Below are positions 37,397 to 47,034 of a DNA stretch of 64,000 bases, piece after piece. The stretch is from NCBI RefSeq assembly GCF_030315745.1, contig NZ_JASXSH010000011.1, positions 62,001 through 126,000 on the forward strand, in the 5' to 3' direction. Made by a program: the position numbers and the translations under genes. This DNA is from Gordonia heveisoli. Its GTDB lineage: Bacteria; Actinomycetota; Actinomycetes; Mycobacteriales; Mycobacteriaceae. The stretch's first letter is position 1. Every line of letters begins with the position of its first letter. The notes below the pieces were generated by a model, which was given only the letters and a program-made list of their open reading frames with translations, did not search any database and was not told where the DNA came from.

Positions 37397-39180
37397 CCAC
37401 GCGTACCCACACCGGCCACGACGCCGCACCGGAGACCGCGGCCGCACCGGATGCGGCCACCGAATCCGACACCGAAGCCGGCGCAGATCGCCAGGAATCG
37501 GCCCAGCGCTCGGCGACCCGGCAACCGTCGCTGCCCGCGGTCGCCCTCGAAGGCGTGCGCAACCTGCTGTCGCGACCGCTGGCGTCATATCACCTCATCT
37601 TGACGATGGCCTTCCTGCTCACCGTCTTCGGTCTGGTGATGGTTCTGTCGGCGTCGTCGGTGGAGGGATATTCGAAGGACGGCTCGGCCTACGGCCTGTT
37701 CACCACGCAGCTGATCTTCGCCTTCCTCGGGTTCGTCATCTTCTATCTGACGTTGCGGGTGTCCGTCCGCATGCTGCGCCGGGTCGCCGCGCCGCTGATG
37801 GTGGTCACCACGATCTTGCTGGCACTCGTGCTCGTGCCGGGTATCGGCACCCTGAGCCAGGGCGCCCGCCGCTGGTTCGTGATCTATGGACTGTCCGTAC
37901 AGCCCTCGGAGCTGGTCAAACTCGCACTCTGTGTGTGGGGCGCACACCTGCTGGCGTCTCGTCGGCAGGAGAACGCCTCGCTGCGTGAGCTGCTCATTCC
38001 GCTGGTGCCGGTCGGTCTGCTGATCTGTCTGCTCATCATCCTCGAACCCAATCTGAGTACGACGATCACCATCGCGATCATCATCGGTTCGCTGCTGTGG
38101 TTCGCCGGGCTGCCCATCAAGGTATTCCTGAGTTTTGCGGTGGCCGCGATCGGCGTCGCGGTGATCCTCGCGCTCGCCGCGGGTTACCGTTCGCAGCGCG
38201 TGATGAGCTTCCTGAACAACATCGACGACCCGCAGGGCGCCGGCTATCAGGAACGGCAGGCCACCTATGCGCTCGCCAACGGCGGCGTCTTCGGCGTCGG
38301 CCTCGGCCAGAGCCGCGCGAAGTGGAACTACCTGCCGAATGCCCACAACGACTTCATCTTCGCGATCATCGGTGAGGAACTCGGCCTGATCGGCGGCCTG
38401 CTCGTCGTCTTCCTGTTCATCGTGCTCGCCTATGCGGGCTTCCGGATTGCGAGCCGTTCGACCGATCCGTTCCTGCGGCTGCTCGCCTCGACGATCACCG
38501 TCATCATCACCGCGCAGGCCTTCATCAACATCGGGTACGTGATCGGGCTGTTGCCGGTGACCGGAATCCAGTTGCCGTTGCTGTCCGCCGGTGGCACATC
38601 GGCGCTGACCGTGCTCGCGATGCTGGGCCTACTGGCCAACGCGGCGCGTCATGAACCGGAGGCGGTGGCGGCTCTCACCACCGGTCAGCCATCACGGATG
38701 TCACGTCTGCTGCGGCTACCGACGCCGGTCGCCTACCGCAAGACTCGGGTCGAGTCGCTACGTGATCGTCTCGATCAGCGACGTCGGCGGGGAGCGCCGG
38801 TGCAACCGCGTACGGCCGTGGCGCCGACCCGTCCCGGTTCGATGGCCGGACGCCGAGACGCCTCCGCGGCGCGACGCCGAGACACGTCCGCGGCCGCCGG
38901 GCGGCGTGCGGCGGCGGGATCGACGACCCGCACCGGCGGACGAACGCAGCCCGCGCGCCAACGACGTGGCGCACCTCGACACGATTCCCGGTCGCAGTCG
39001 CGCGGCATCCGCGCGATGTGGGGCAAGGCGGAGCAGGATGCTCCGGCGCCGACCACACGCACACGCGCGTCCTATACACGCGATCGGTCTGACGCGACCG
39101 GGCAGCGGGGTGTCGGCTACCGTGGCGGTTATTCGCCGGATCGGTACCGACGATCCGACACCGGGCGGTACCGGGACTAG
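37393..39180 (+). CDS. ftsW: Septal glycosyltransferase FtsW
   Basis: This 595-residue SEDS protein polymerises septal glycan from lipid II with PbpB. About 10 spans fill residues 65-415, and the family signatures are intact: GARRWFVIYGLSVQPSELVK, NLSTTITI, WNYLPNAHNDFIFAIIGEELG and GIQLPLLSAGGTS. An N-terminal arm of about 60 residues is Ala/Thr/acidic. The C-terminal 175 residues form a long Arg/Ser/Thr-rich cytoplasmic tail, a shape seen in mycobacterial FtsW where the tail contacts FtsZ. It corresponds to Rv2154c. Confidence 0.94.
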   Translation: MTTRTHTGHDAAPETAAAPDAATESDTEAGADRQESAQRSATRQPSLPAVALEGVRNLLSRPLASYHLILTMAFLLTVFGLVMVLSASSVEGYSKDGSAYGLFTTQLIFAFLGFVIFYLTLRVSVRMLRRVAAPLMVVTTILLALVLVPGIGTLSQGARRWFVIYGLSVQPSELVKLALCVWGAHLLASRRQENASLRELLIPLVPVGLLICLLIILEPNLSTTITIAIIIGSLLWFAGLPIKVFLSFAVAAIGVAVILALAAGYRSQRVMSFLNNIDDPQGAGYQERQATYALANGGVFGVGLGQSRAKWNYLPNAHNDFIFAIIGEELGLIGGLLVVFLFIVLAYAGFRIASRSTDPFLRLLASTITVIITAQAFINIGYVIGLLPVTGIQLPLLSAGGTSALTVLAMLGLLANAARHEPEAVAALTTGQPSRMSRLLRLPTPVAYRKTRVESLRDRLDQRRRRGAPVQPRTAVAPTRPGSMAGRRDASAARRRDTSAAAGRRAAAGSTTRTGGRTQPARQRRGAPRHDSRSQSRGIRAMWGKAEQDAPAPTTRTRASYTRDRSDATGQRGVGYRGGYSPDRYRRSDTGRYRD

Positions 39181-39268
39181 GACAACGCGTTGATGCGGGC
39201 CGCCGACGACGGCGAGACCTGCGGTGCGCCGGCTGGTGCGGCGTGACGATATTGGAGTGGATGTACGG

Positions 39269-40447
39269 GTGAGTTCTGCGGGAACAGGCAATTCGACGGC
39301 TGCCTCGGAGCGGCCGTTGTCGGTCGTGGTCGCCGGTGGTGGTACCGCCGGTCATATCGAGCCGGCGCTGGCGGTCGCGGACGCGGTCCGGCGACTGGAC
39401 CCGACCGCACGGATCACCGCGCTGGGTACCACCCGCGGTCTGGAGGGCACCCTGGTGCCCGAACGCGGCTATCAGCTGGAGATGATCCCGCCGGTACCGC
39501 TGCCGCGTAAGCCCGGGCTGGAACTGGCCCGGACCCCGGCTCGGCTGATCCGGTCGGTGGCGGCCACCCGCAGGGTGCTCGCCGACGTCGAGGCCGACGT
39601 GGTGGTCGGCTTCGGCGGCTACGTCGCGCTGCCCGCGTATTTCGCCGCCCGCAGTCGGTTGCGCGGCCGCAATCGGCTGCCGATCGTCATCCACGAGGCC
39701 AACGCCTCGGCCGGGATTGCGAACAAGGTCGGGGCCCGCTTCGCCGATCGGGTGCTGGCCGCCGTCGACGGTTCGGGACTCGCAGGTGCCAAGGTGGTCG
39801 GGATCCCGGTGCGCGGTGTGCTCGCCGAACTCGACCGGTCGGCGCTGCGCGCCAAGGCGCGGCACTATTTCGGCCTCGACGAGGATGCTCCGACATTGCT
39901 CGTCTTCGGCGGATCGCAAGGCGCACAACAACTCAACGACGCGGTTGCGGGTGCGGCCGGGGCGCTGGGCGACGCGGGCATCGGCGTCCTGCACGCCTAC
40001 GGTCCGAAGAATTCGATCGACCCGCAGGTGCCGGCCGGTGCGCCGCCGTACCGAGCGGTCGGCTATCTCAAGCGGATGGATCTGGCGTATGCGGCGGCCG
40101 ACCTGGTGATGTGCCGCTCGGGCGCGATGACGGTGGCCGAGGTATCGGCGACCGGACTACCCGCGATCTATGTGCCGTTGCCGCACGGCAACGGCGAACA
40201 GCGTCTCAACGCACTGCCGGTCGTCGAGGCCGGCGGCGGGGTGCTCGTCGACAACGACGACGTCACGCCGGAGTGGGTGGCGCGCGAGGTCCCGGCGTTG
40301 CTCGGCGACGCCGCGCGGTTGTCGGCGATGTCGGCGGCGGCCGCGGGCACCGGACATCGGGATGCGGCGACGGCGGTGGCGACGGACGCACTCGAGCTGG
40401 CCGCCGCCTTCCGCGACGCCCAGCCGGCCCGGGGGAGTCGACGATGA
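39269..40447 (+). CDS. murG: Lipid II-forming N-acetylglucosaminyltransferase MurG
   Basis: This 392-residue membrane-associated GT28 enzyme adds GlcNAc to lipid I. The first G-loop [20 protein letters not shown], the [14 protein letters not shown] loop, the [12 protein letters not shown] region and the UDP-GlcNAc-binding [10 protein letters not shown] and [30 protein letters not shown] blocks are present. I use GTG 39269, with GGAG 12-15 bases upstream; GTG 39257 is an alternative. The stop overlaps murC as ATGA. It corresponds to Rv2153c. Confidence 0.94.
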   Translation: MSSAGTGNSTAASERPLSVVVAGGGTAGHIEPALAVADAVRRLDPTARITALGTTRGLEGTLVPERGYQLEMIPPVPLPRKPGLELARTPARLIRSVAATRRVLADVEADVVVGFGGYVALPAYFAARSRLRGRNRLPIVIHEANASAGIANKVGARFADRVLAAVDGSGLAGAKVVGIPVRGVLAELDRSALRAKARHYFGLDEDAPTLLVFGGSQGAQQLNDAVAGAAGALGDAGIGVLHAYGPKNSIDPQVPAGAPPYRAVGYLKRMDLAYAAADLVMCRSGAMTVAEVSATGLPAIYVPLPHGNGEQRLNALPVVEAGGGVLVDNDDVTPEWVAREVPALLGDAARLSAMSAAAAGTGHRDAATAVATDALELAAAFRDAQPARGSRR

Positions 40448-41946
40448 GCGACGAGCCTGCCGCGGCACTGCCCGAACAGTTGCAGCGAGTTCACATGGTC
40501 GGCATCGGCGGTGCCGGGATGTCGGGTCTGGCCCGGATCCTGCTGGCCCGTGGCGGTCAGGTTTCCGGCTCGGACGCCAAGAACGGCCGCGGGATCCTGG
40601 AGTTGCGGACCCGCGGTGCACGCATCCAGATCGGCCACGATCCCTCGGCCCTCGATCAGCTACCGGGCGGCCCGTCGGTGGTGGTGACCACGCACGCCGC
40701 CATCCCGAAGACGAATCCCGAACTGGTGGCAGCGCGTTCGCGGGGAATCCCGGTGCTGTTGCGACCCAGGGTGCTCGCCGAGCTGATGGTCGGGCATCGC
40801 ACGCTGTTGATCGCGGGCACACACGGCAAGACGTCGACGACGTCGATGGCGGTGGTCGCCCTGCAGTCCGCCGGGCACGATCCGTCCTTCGCGATCGGCG
40901 GGGAACTCAACGAGTCGGGCACGAACGCCCACCACGGTAACGACGGCGTCTTCGTCGCGGAGGCCGATGAGAGTGACGGCTCGCTGCTCGAATACAGCCC
41001 GGATGTGGTGGTGGTCACCAACATCGACGTCGACCATCTCGACTTCTTCGGTTCGCTGGACGCCTACGTGGCCGTCTTCGACGATTTCGCCGACCGGATC
41101 CAGCCGGGCGGCACGCTGGTGATCTGCCTCGACGATCCGGGTGCGGCGGCACTCGGCGGCCGGGTTGCGCAGCGGCTGGCCGCCCGCGGGGTCGCGGTGC
41201 TCGGCTACGGCGAGGGGGCCTACGCCGCGAGCGCTCCCGGTGTACCCAATGCGGCACGCCTGATCTCCTGGGAGCCCCGCGGTGTCGGCGCGGTGGCCTC
41301 GGTCGTCTTCGATCTTCCCGGTGCCGACGGCGCTGTCGAACGGACGATCTCCGTCACCCTGCCCGGAAAACATATGGCCCTCAACGGCATCGGTGCGACC
41401 CTTGGTGGTGTCGCGGTCGGCGGCGAGCTGTCGTCGGTCGCCGACGGTATCGGATCCTTCGGCGGTGTCCACCGCCGTTTCGAATTCCGCGGCAGCGCGA
41501 ACGGGATCGACGTCGTCGACGACTACGCCCATCATCCGACCGAGGTGGCCGCCGTGCTGGTGGCCGCCCGCGAGATGATCTCGGCCCGTGCGTCGTCGGT
41601 GGGGCGGCAGGGGCGGGTGGTCGCGGTCTTCCAGCCGCACTTGTATTCGCGCACCGTCGATTTCGCCGACGATTTCGCCGCGGCACTCGATCTTGCGGAC
41701 ACTGCGGTGGTCGCCGACGTCTACGGCGCCCGGGAAGAGCCGGTGCCCGGGGTGAGTGGTCGCCTGATCATCGACCGGATGACGGTTCCAGCGGTCTTCG
41801 CACCGGATCTGTCTCGGTTGGCCGGGCAGGTAGCCGAACTCGTGCGGCCGGGTGATGTGGTGCTGACGCTCGGGGCAGGCGACATCACCATGCAGGGGCC
41901 GGAGATCTTGACCGCCATCGAGTCCGGCGGCGGCGCCGCATCATGA
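40444..41946 (+). CDS. murC: UDP-MurNAc:L-alanine ligase MurC
   Basis: This 500-residue ligase attaches L-Ala to UDP-MurNAc, the first peptide step. It shows [15 protein letters not shown] at the front, the ATP loop [11 protein letters not shown] (about 124-134), [22 protein letters not shown] and the C-terminal [10 protein letters not shown] and FQPHLYSRT blocks. A long antisense or upstream extension of the frame is a murG shadow. ATG overlaps the murG stop; its stop overlaps ftsQ. It corresponds to Rv2152c. Confidence 0.95.
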   Translation: MSDEPAAALPEQLQRVHMVGIGGAGMSGLARILLARGGQVSGSDAKNGRGILELRTRGARIQIGHDPSALDQLPGGPSVVVTTHAAIPKTNPELVAARSRGIPVLLRPRVLAELMVGHRTLLIAGTHGKTSTTSMAVVALQSAGHDPSFAIGGELNESGTNAHHGNDGVFVAEADESDGSLLEYSPDVVVVTNIDVDHLDFFGSLDAYVAVFDDFADRIQPGGTLVICLDDPGAAALGGRVAQRLAARGVAVLGYGEGAYAASAPGVPNAARLISWEPRGVGAVASVVFDLPGADGAVERTISVTLPGKHMALNGIGATLGGVAVGGELSSVADGIGSFGGVHRRFEFRGSANGIDVVDDYAHHPTEVAAVLVAAREMISARASSVGRQGRVVAVFQPHLYSRTVDFADDFAAALDLADTAVVADVYGAREEPVPGVSGRLIIDRMTVPAVFAPDLSRLAGQVAELVRPGDVVLTLGAGDITMQGPEILTAIESGGGAAS

Positions 41947-42656
41947 GGCGCCCGCACCTGCCCGACCGGCTGTCGGGGCGCGGCCGGTGGCTCGGTGGCG
42001 CGGTGCTCCTCGTCGCGGTCGTCGTCGGACTCGGGCTGATCGCCTACCTGACGCCGTTGATGTCGGTGCGCTCCACCGAGGTCGACGGTGTGCATACGAT
42101 CGCCGAAGACGAGGTTCTCCGGGTCGCCGACGTTGCGTCGGGGACCCCGTTGCTGCAGGTGGACACGAGTGCGGTCGCGCAGCGGGTGGCGGCCATTCCG
42201 GCGGTGGAGACGGTGCGCGTGCAGCGCTCGTATCCCTCGACGCTGGTCATCACCGTCGTCGAACGTGTCCCGCTGGTCATCCGGCACGACGGGGACAACG
42301 TGCTTGTACTCGACCGTGGTGGGGTGACGTATATGCACTTCGACCGGCGCGGGGGAGTGCCGCCGGAGATTCTGAAGCTGCCCGCCTTCGAGACGCCAGA
42401 TCCGGGTCCGGCCGACCCGTCGACACTGGCCGCGCTCAAGGTGGTCGGTGAGTTGCCCGAACCATTGGCGCAGCAACTGGAGAAGATCTCCGCGAACTCT
42501 CCGGTGGACATCACTCTCACCCTCAAGGGGAACCGGACAGTGGTGTGGGGTGGTAGTGACCGCACCGCGGACAAGGCGCGTACGCTGACAGCGCTGCTGA
42601 CGCGTAAAGCCAAGAACTACAACGTGTCCAGTCCGGAGTTCCCCGCATACCGTTAG
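41943..42656 (+). CDS. ftsQ: Cell-division protein FtsQ
   Basis: This 237-residue bitopic protein has a short basic arm, one span ([21 protein letters not shown], about 17-37), a POTRA domain starting [19 protein letters not shown], and the FtsQ beta domain. It links early and late division proteins at the septum. The ATGA overlap with murC ends the tightly packed mur-fts unit. The following 178-base gap starts a fresh promoter for ftsZ. Confidence 0.92.
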   Translation: MRRPHLPDRLSGRGRWLGGAVLLVAVVVGLGLIAYLTPLMSVRSTEVDGVHTIAEDEVLRVADVASGTPLLQVDTSAVAQRVAAIPAVETVRVQRSYPSTLVITVVERVPLVIRHDGDNVLVLDRGGVTYMHFDRRGGVPPEILKLPAFETPDPGPADPSTLAALKVVGELPEPLAQQLEKISANSPVDITLTLKGNRTVVWGGSDRTADKARTLTALLTRKAKNYNVSSPEFPAYR

Positions 42657-42763
42657 CCGCCGGTGGCACACCGGACGACCAATTCGGACCCAACTTCACG
42701 ACACGCCGAGGATGAACCTGGCTCCGGCGCCGCGACATGCTTACCGTCTTGGGCATCACGGAA

Positions 42764-42827
42764 TTACTTGACATAACTCTAAATCTATGGTTCAGGTTTA
42801 GGGTTTCGGTCACCGAAACGAGGAAGG
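42764..42827 (+). promoter_or_regulatory. ftsZ promoter region with 17-base palindrome
   Basis: A TTGACA (42768-42773) and nearby TATGGT (42786-42791) suggest a promoter, though the exact pairing of -35 and -10 is unclear. Downstream at 42803-42819 lies GTTTCGGT-C-ACCGAAAC, a perfect 8+1+8 palindrome. AGGAAGG at 42821-42827 is the ftsZ ribosome site, so the palindrome sits next to it. Confidence 0.6.
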
Positions 42828-42834
42828 CGAGCGC

Positions 42835-44004
42835 ATGACGCCACCGCACAACTACCTGGCCGTCATCAAAGTCGTCGGCATCGGCGGCGGCGGCGTCAAC
42901 GCCGTCAACCGGATGATCGAACAGGGACTCAAGGGTGTTGAGTTCATCGCGATCAACACCGACGCCCAGGCTCTGCTGATGAGCGACGCCGACGTCAAGC
43001 TCGACGTCGGTCGCGACTCGACTCGCGGGCTCGGCGCGGGCGCCGATCCCGAGGTGGGCCGTCGGGCGGCCGAAGACGCGCGCGACGAGATCGAGGAACT
43101 GCTCAAGGGCGCCGACATGGTGTTCGTGACCGCGGGTGAGGGCGGCGGCACCGGCACCGGTGGTGCGCCCGTCGTGGCCTCGATCGCCCGCAAGCTGGGC
43201 GCGCTGACCGTCGGCGTGGTGACGCGACCGTTCGCCTTCGAGGGCAAGCGTCGCGGCAATCAGGCCGAGAACGGCATCACCGCGCTGCGCGAGTCCTGCG
43301 ACACGCTGATCGTCATCCCGAACGACCGACTGCTGCAGCTCGGTGACGCCCAGGTCAGCCTGATGGATGCCTTCCGCAGTGCCGACGAGGTGCTCCTCAA
43401 CGGTGTGCAGGGCATCACCGACCTGATCACCACCCCGGGTCTGATCAATGTCGACTTCGCCGACGTCAAGGGCGTCATGAGCGATGCGGGCAGCGCCCTG
43501 ATGGGTATCGGTTCGGCGCGCGGTGAGGATCGTGCGAAGAAGGCGGCCGAATCGGCGATCAACTCGCCACTGCTGGAGGCCTCGATGGAGGGCGCGCGCG
43601 GCGTGCTCATCTCGATAGCCGGCGGCAGCGACCTCGGCCTGTTCGAGATTCACAACGCGGCCACCCAGGTACAGGAAGCGGCCCACGAGGACGCCAACAT
43701 CATCTTCGGCACGGTGATCGACGACAATCTCGGTGACGAGGTGCGCGTCACGGTGATCGCGGCCGGGTTCGACGGCGGCTCCCCGCGTAAGCGGGAGACC
43801 CCGGTCGTCGCCGGCAACACGGCGGTGAGCCAGGGGCAGGCCGGTGCGGTGTCGAGTACCCGCCGCAACGACCCGCTGTTCGGGGATATGCCGAAGACCG
43901 GTGGCGACCCGTTCGAGTCGGCGGGTGAGCCGGAGAAGCCGCGACGCAACACCGTGCGCCTCGACGACGACGACGTCGACGTGCCGTCGTTCATGAAGCG
44001 CTGA
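42835..44004 (+). CDS. ftsZ: Cell-division tubulin FtsZ
   Basis: This 389-residue GTPase forms the Z ring. The tubulin signature GGGTGTG is at 103-109, [16 protein letters not shown] near the start binds GTP, and NTDAQAL and the T7 loop region are conserved. After a variable linker the C-terminal peptide [13 protein letters not shown] (about 377-389) should bind FtsA-substitute partners, here SepF, and FtsW. It has its own upstream promoter in a gap after ftsQ. It corresponds to Rv2150c. Confidence 0.97.
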   Translation: MTPPHNYLAVIKVVGIGGGGVNAVNRMIEQGLKGVEFIAINTDAQALLMSDADVKLDVGRDSTRGLGAGADPEVGRRAAEDARDEIEELLKGADMVFVTAGEGGGTGTGGAPVVASIARKLGALTVGVVTRPFAFEGKRRGNQAENGITALRESCDTLIVIPNDRLLQLGDAQVSLMDAFRSADEVLLNGVQGITDLITTPGLINVDFADVKGVMSDAGSALMGIGSARGEDRAKKAAESAINSPLLEASMEGARGVLISIAGGSDLGLFEIHNAATQVQEAAHEDANIIFGTVIDDNLGDEVRVTVIAAGFDGGSPRKRETPVVAGNTAVSQGQAGAVSSTRRNDPLFGDMPKTGGDPFESAGEPEKPRRNTVRLDDDDVDVPSFMKR

Positions 44005-44012
44005 GGCTCGAC

Positions 44013-44720
44013 ATGCGGGTGCGCCGCGTGGTCACCACGCGCGCCGGTGGTTGTTCGGTGGCTCCGTACGACTCCTTCAATCTCGGCGATCATGTCGGTG
44101 ACGACCCGAAATCGGTGGTCGCCAACCGAACTCGGCTTGCCGAGCAGATCGGTGTCGAGCCGTCGTCGCTGGTGTGGATGGAACAGATCCACAGTCGGAC
44201 GGTGACGGTGGTCGACGGTCCACTCGACGAGCCGGTGCCTGCCACCGATGCGTTGGTCACCACCACGCCGGGGCTGGCGCTGGCGGTACTCTCGGCCGAT
44301 TGTGTGCCGGTGCTGCTCAGTGATGACGAGGCCGGGGTGATCGCGGGCGTCCACGCGGGGCGTATCGGCTCGCGGGTCGGCATCGTCCCGGCGACGTTGC
44401 GAGTCATGGTCGAACTCGGGGCGAAGGTCGAGCGGATCGGCGCTCTGCTCGGTCCTGCTGCCAGCGGCGCGCGGTACGAGGTGCCGTCGCAGATGCAGGC
44501 CGATGTCGAACGGCATCTGCCGGGCAGTGCCTGTCGTACCGAAAAGGGAACGGCCGGACTGGATCTGCGTGCGGGACTGGCCCGTCAGCTGACCGCGGCC
44601 GGGGTGGCCGCGGTCGAGATCGATCCACGCTGCACCATCGCGGATCGGGCATTGTTCAGTCATCGCCGCGGCGCACCGACCGGGCGCCTCGCCTCGGTCA
44701 TCTGGATGGACCCGGCATGA
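44013..44720 (+). CDS. pgeF: YfiH/LACC1-family protein (PgeF)
   Basis: This 235-residue protein belongs to the multicopper-like YfiH family, known as peptidoglycan editing factor PgeF in E. coli, where it prevents misincorporation of L-Ser in place of L-Ala. The three metal ligands are visible: WMEQIHS (His), LSADCVPVLL (Cys) and GVHAGRIG (His). It begins 8 bases after ftsZ, matches Rv2149c, and its stop overlaps the YggS-type gene as ATGA. Confidence 0.85.
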   Translation: MRVRRVVTTRAGGCSVAPYDSFNLGDHVGDDPKSVVANRTRLAEQIGVEPSSLVWMEQIHSRTVTVVDGPLDEPVPATDALVTTTPGLALAVLSADCVPVLLSDDEAGVIAGVHAGRIGSRVGIVPATLRVMVELGAKVERIGALLGPAASGARYEVPSQMQADVERHLPGSACRTEKGTAGLDLRAGLARQLTAAGVAAVEIDPRCTIADRALFSHRRGAPTGRLASVIWMDPA

Positions 44721-45454
44721 CCTCCCCGGCCGATGATGCGCGTACCGCAGAGTTGGCCGAGCGGCTCGGTGCGGTCCGCGCCAGGCTCGCCGCGGCGGTG
44801 GCTGCGGCCGGCCGGCCGGCCGCAGCAGTCGAACTTCTCGTCGTCACCAAATACTTTCCGGCGCAGGATGTCCGGCGATTGATCGCCCTCGGTGAGCGCG
44901 CCTTCGGTGAATCGCGCGAACCTGAGGCGAGTCGCAAGGTGGCCGAGATCCGTGCCGAGGTGACCGGCGTGGCCTTCGACATGATCGGCTCGGTGCAGAC
45001 GAAGAAGGCGAAGGTCGTTGCGCGCTGGGCACGTTCGGTCCATTCGGTGGACCGCGACAAACTCGTCGTCGCTCTCGAAGCGGCCGCGGCGGCGGCGCTC
45101 GATGCCGGTGACCGTGCCGACCCGCTCGGTGTCTACCTCCAGGTGAGCCTCGACGGTGATCCGGCCCGCGGCGGTGTCGTCGCCGCAGATCTGTCCGCGC
45201 TGGCCGATCTCGTCGTCGAGGCTCCCGCTCTGGAACTGCGCGGTCTGATGGCGATCGCGCCGCTCGATGGTCCGCGAGAGCGATGGATGGCCGAACTCGC
45301 CGATGTCCACGAACGCTTCCAGGAGACGTATCCGCAGGCGGTGGGCCTGTCGGCGGGAATGTCGGGGGATATGGAACCGGCTGTTCACTATGGCTCAACT
45401 TGTGTGCGTGTCGGAACCGCGATCCTGGGGGATAGGCCGCTACTCTCTCAGTAA
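44717..45454 (+). CDS. YggS-family PLP-binding protein
   Basis: This 245-residue single-domain pyridoxal-phosphate protein has the cofactor Lys in LLVVTKYFP (about residue 51), a GENR-like GESREPEASRK segment, HSVDRDKL, and the SAGMSGDMEPAV phosphate loop. YggS/PLPBP proteins balance PLP and amino acid pools. In Gram-positives they sit between ftsZ and sepF, as here; it matches Rv2148c. Confidence 0.9.
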   Translation: MTSPADDARTAELAERLGAVRARLAAAVAAAGRPAAAVELLVVTKYFPAQDVRRLIALGERAFGESREPEASRKVAEIRAEVTGVAFDMIGSVQTKKAKVVARWARSVHSVDRDKLVVALEAAAAAALDAGDRADPLGVYLQVSLDGDPARGGVVAADLSALADLVVEAPALELRGLMAIAPLDGPRERWMAELADVHERFQETYPQAVGLSAGMSGDMEPAVHYGSTCVRVGTAILGDRPLLSQ

Positions 45455-45573
45455 TCACATTGGTAACACCAGAACCAATTAGAACAACTAGACCAACCAC
45501 AACACATGCACCACCGATGCACACAAGACCAGGCCCGGCTGCGTAGCGGCGCCGAACAACAGGGAGGCCGAAG
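45455..45573 (+). promoter_or_regulatory. AC-rich leader before sepF
   Basis: This 119-base gap is poor in G on the plus strand between about 45464 and 45530, with repeated ACCA/AACA and a repeated ATGCACC. TACTCT at 45441-45446 could be a -10 box, making this an unstructured 5' leader. A 6-base inverted repeat ATTGGT/ACCAAT (45459-45464, 45474-45479) lies at its start. GGGAGG precedes the ATG. Confidence 0.45.
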
Positions 45574-46311
45574 ATGACCACGATGCAGAAGTTCAAGGCA
45601 TATTTCGGCATGGTTCCGCCGAGCGAGTACGAGGATGACTACCTCGACGAGTCGGTGCCGCCGATGCGCGGTGTCAGCCGTGATCGCCACTACCGCGACG
45701 AGTACTACGGCGACACGTCCTATGAGCCGGAGTACGCCGAACCGTCGCTGCGCGAGGTTGGCTACCGTGACGAACTCGCTTACGAGGAACGGCGTTTCGG
45801 CGCCTATGAGGGTGGTTACGAGAAGGCCTACGAGCCGTCGATGGAGTACGCCTACGCCGGTGCGCGTGCGGTCGGCGACTCGATGGATCGTGTCCGGCCG
45901 GCGATGGCCGAGCCGCGTGCGGCCCGACTGGAGCCGCTGCAGCGTACGTCGAGCGCGTCGCTGCGCACCGCCGCCGGCGTCCGTGGCACCGAGGAGCGTG
46001 CCGAACTCGAGCGCGTCTTCGCCGGCAGCTCGCTACACAAGATCACCACTCTGCGGCCCTCCGACTACAGCGAGGCCCGCACCATCGGTGAGCGCTTCCG
46101 TGACGGAAACCCGGTCATCATGGATCTGGTCGACATGACCAACGACGACGCCAAGCGTCTGGTGGATTTCGCCGCCGGGCTGGCCTTCGCCCTGCGCGGC
46201 TCCTTCGACAAGGTGGCGACCAAGGTGTTCCTGTTGTCGCCGGCCGACGTCGACGTGTCGCCGGAGGATCGTCGCAAGATCGCCGAGACCGGTTTCTACA
46301 ACCACAACTGA
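45574..46311 (+). CDS. sepF: Cell-division protein SepF
   Basis: This 245-residue protein links FtsZ to the membrane in organisms lacking FtsA. The N-terminal [10 protein letters not shown] is the membrane-binding helix. A Tyr/Glu/Arg-rich linker with repeated [13 protein letters not shown] motifs follows (about 15-100). The C-terminal SepF domain (about 150-245) has the [13 protein letters not shown]-like region, [15 protein letters not shown] and [15 protein letters not shown]. It corresponds to Rv2147c and matches the FtsZ tail peptide found upstream. Confidence 0.94.
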   Translation: MTTMQKFKAYFGMVPPSEYEDDYLDESVPPMRGVSRDRHYRDEYYGDTSYEPEYAEPSLREVGYRDELAYEERRFGAYEGGYEKAYEPSMEYAYAGARAVGDSMDRVRPAMAEPRAARLEPLQRTSSASLRTAAGVRGTEERAELERVFAGSSLHKITTLRPSDYSEARTIGERFRDGNPVIMDLVDMTNDDAKRLVDFAAGLAFALRGSFDKVATKVFLLSPADVDVSPEDRRKIAETGFYNHN

Positions 46312-46357
46312 GCGCGGCGATTCGGCGCGGACGTCACTCTTCAGGCAATCTTGATCC

Positions 46358-46693
46358 GTGGCCGAGATTATCTGGAACGTCGTGTACTTCCTGTTGTTGA
46401 TCTACTTGCTTCTTCTGCTGGGGCGGCTGGTCGTCGAACTCGTGCGGGCCTTCGCCCGCGAATGGCGACCGACCGGCATCTCGGTGATCGTCATCGAACT
46501 GGTCTTCACGGCCACCGATCCGCCGATCAAGGCGTTGCGCAAGGTGCTCCCACCCATTCCGCTCGGCCCGATCCGTCTCGATCTCTCGCTGATGATCACG
46601 ATGATCGTGGTCAGCGTCGCGATGAGTATCGTCGCCGGGCTGCGCGACCGGGCCGCGACGAACGCGGCGGCCATGATGCTCGGACTGGTCTGA
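46358..46693 (+). CDS. YggT-family membrane protein
   Basis: This 111-residue protein with three membrane spans (about residues 2-24, 40-52 and 70-95) matches Rv2146c. YggT proteins stand between sepF and divIVA across Gram-positives and are thought to help division or osmotic response; the function is not settled. GTG 46358 gives MAEIIWNVVYFLL. It follows sepF by 46 bases. Confidence 0.85.
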   Translation: MAEIIWNVVYFLLLIYLLLLLGRLVVELVRAFAREWRPTGISVIVIELVFTATDPPIKALRKVLPPIPLGPIRLDLSLMITMIVVSVAMSIVAGLRDRAATNAAAMMLGLV

Positions 46694-47034
46694 ACGAGCA
46701 TGACCTGCCCGATTCGCCCTGATTTTGGTACGGCTGTACGGGTAATGCTCGTCATGGGCGAATCCCGGGCATCTATCGTTCGGGTGTGGTGATGGACTAC
46801 CGTGGAATGTCATCATCGAGTGACTGTTCGATTGCAACAGGGCATCGAAGTCCTGCAACGAGCGGTTCGGATGTGACAGGATTGGTCGCCAGTTAAGGAT
46901 TTTGACTGGTATGTATGAAAGTGACAGCCTGGTAGTGGGTCGACCTGCGCTGTGGGTGTGCGACAGCACCCACGACAGGCTGCACGTCCCGCCAACTGAA
47001 GATGAAGCTCCATAACGACATGAGGGGAACCGAC
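46694..47034. other. Intergenic region before wag31, with nested hairpins
   Basis: I see no gene in these 341 bases. It should hold the wag31 promoter, but no clear -35/-10 pair stands out. Near its end, CAGCCTG (46925-46931) pairs with CAGGCTG (46976-46982) around an inner stem GTGGGTG (46952-46958) with CACCCAC (46967-46973), a possible structured RNA leader. GAGGGGAA near 47022-47029 is the wag31 ribosome site. Confidence 0.5.
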
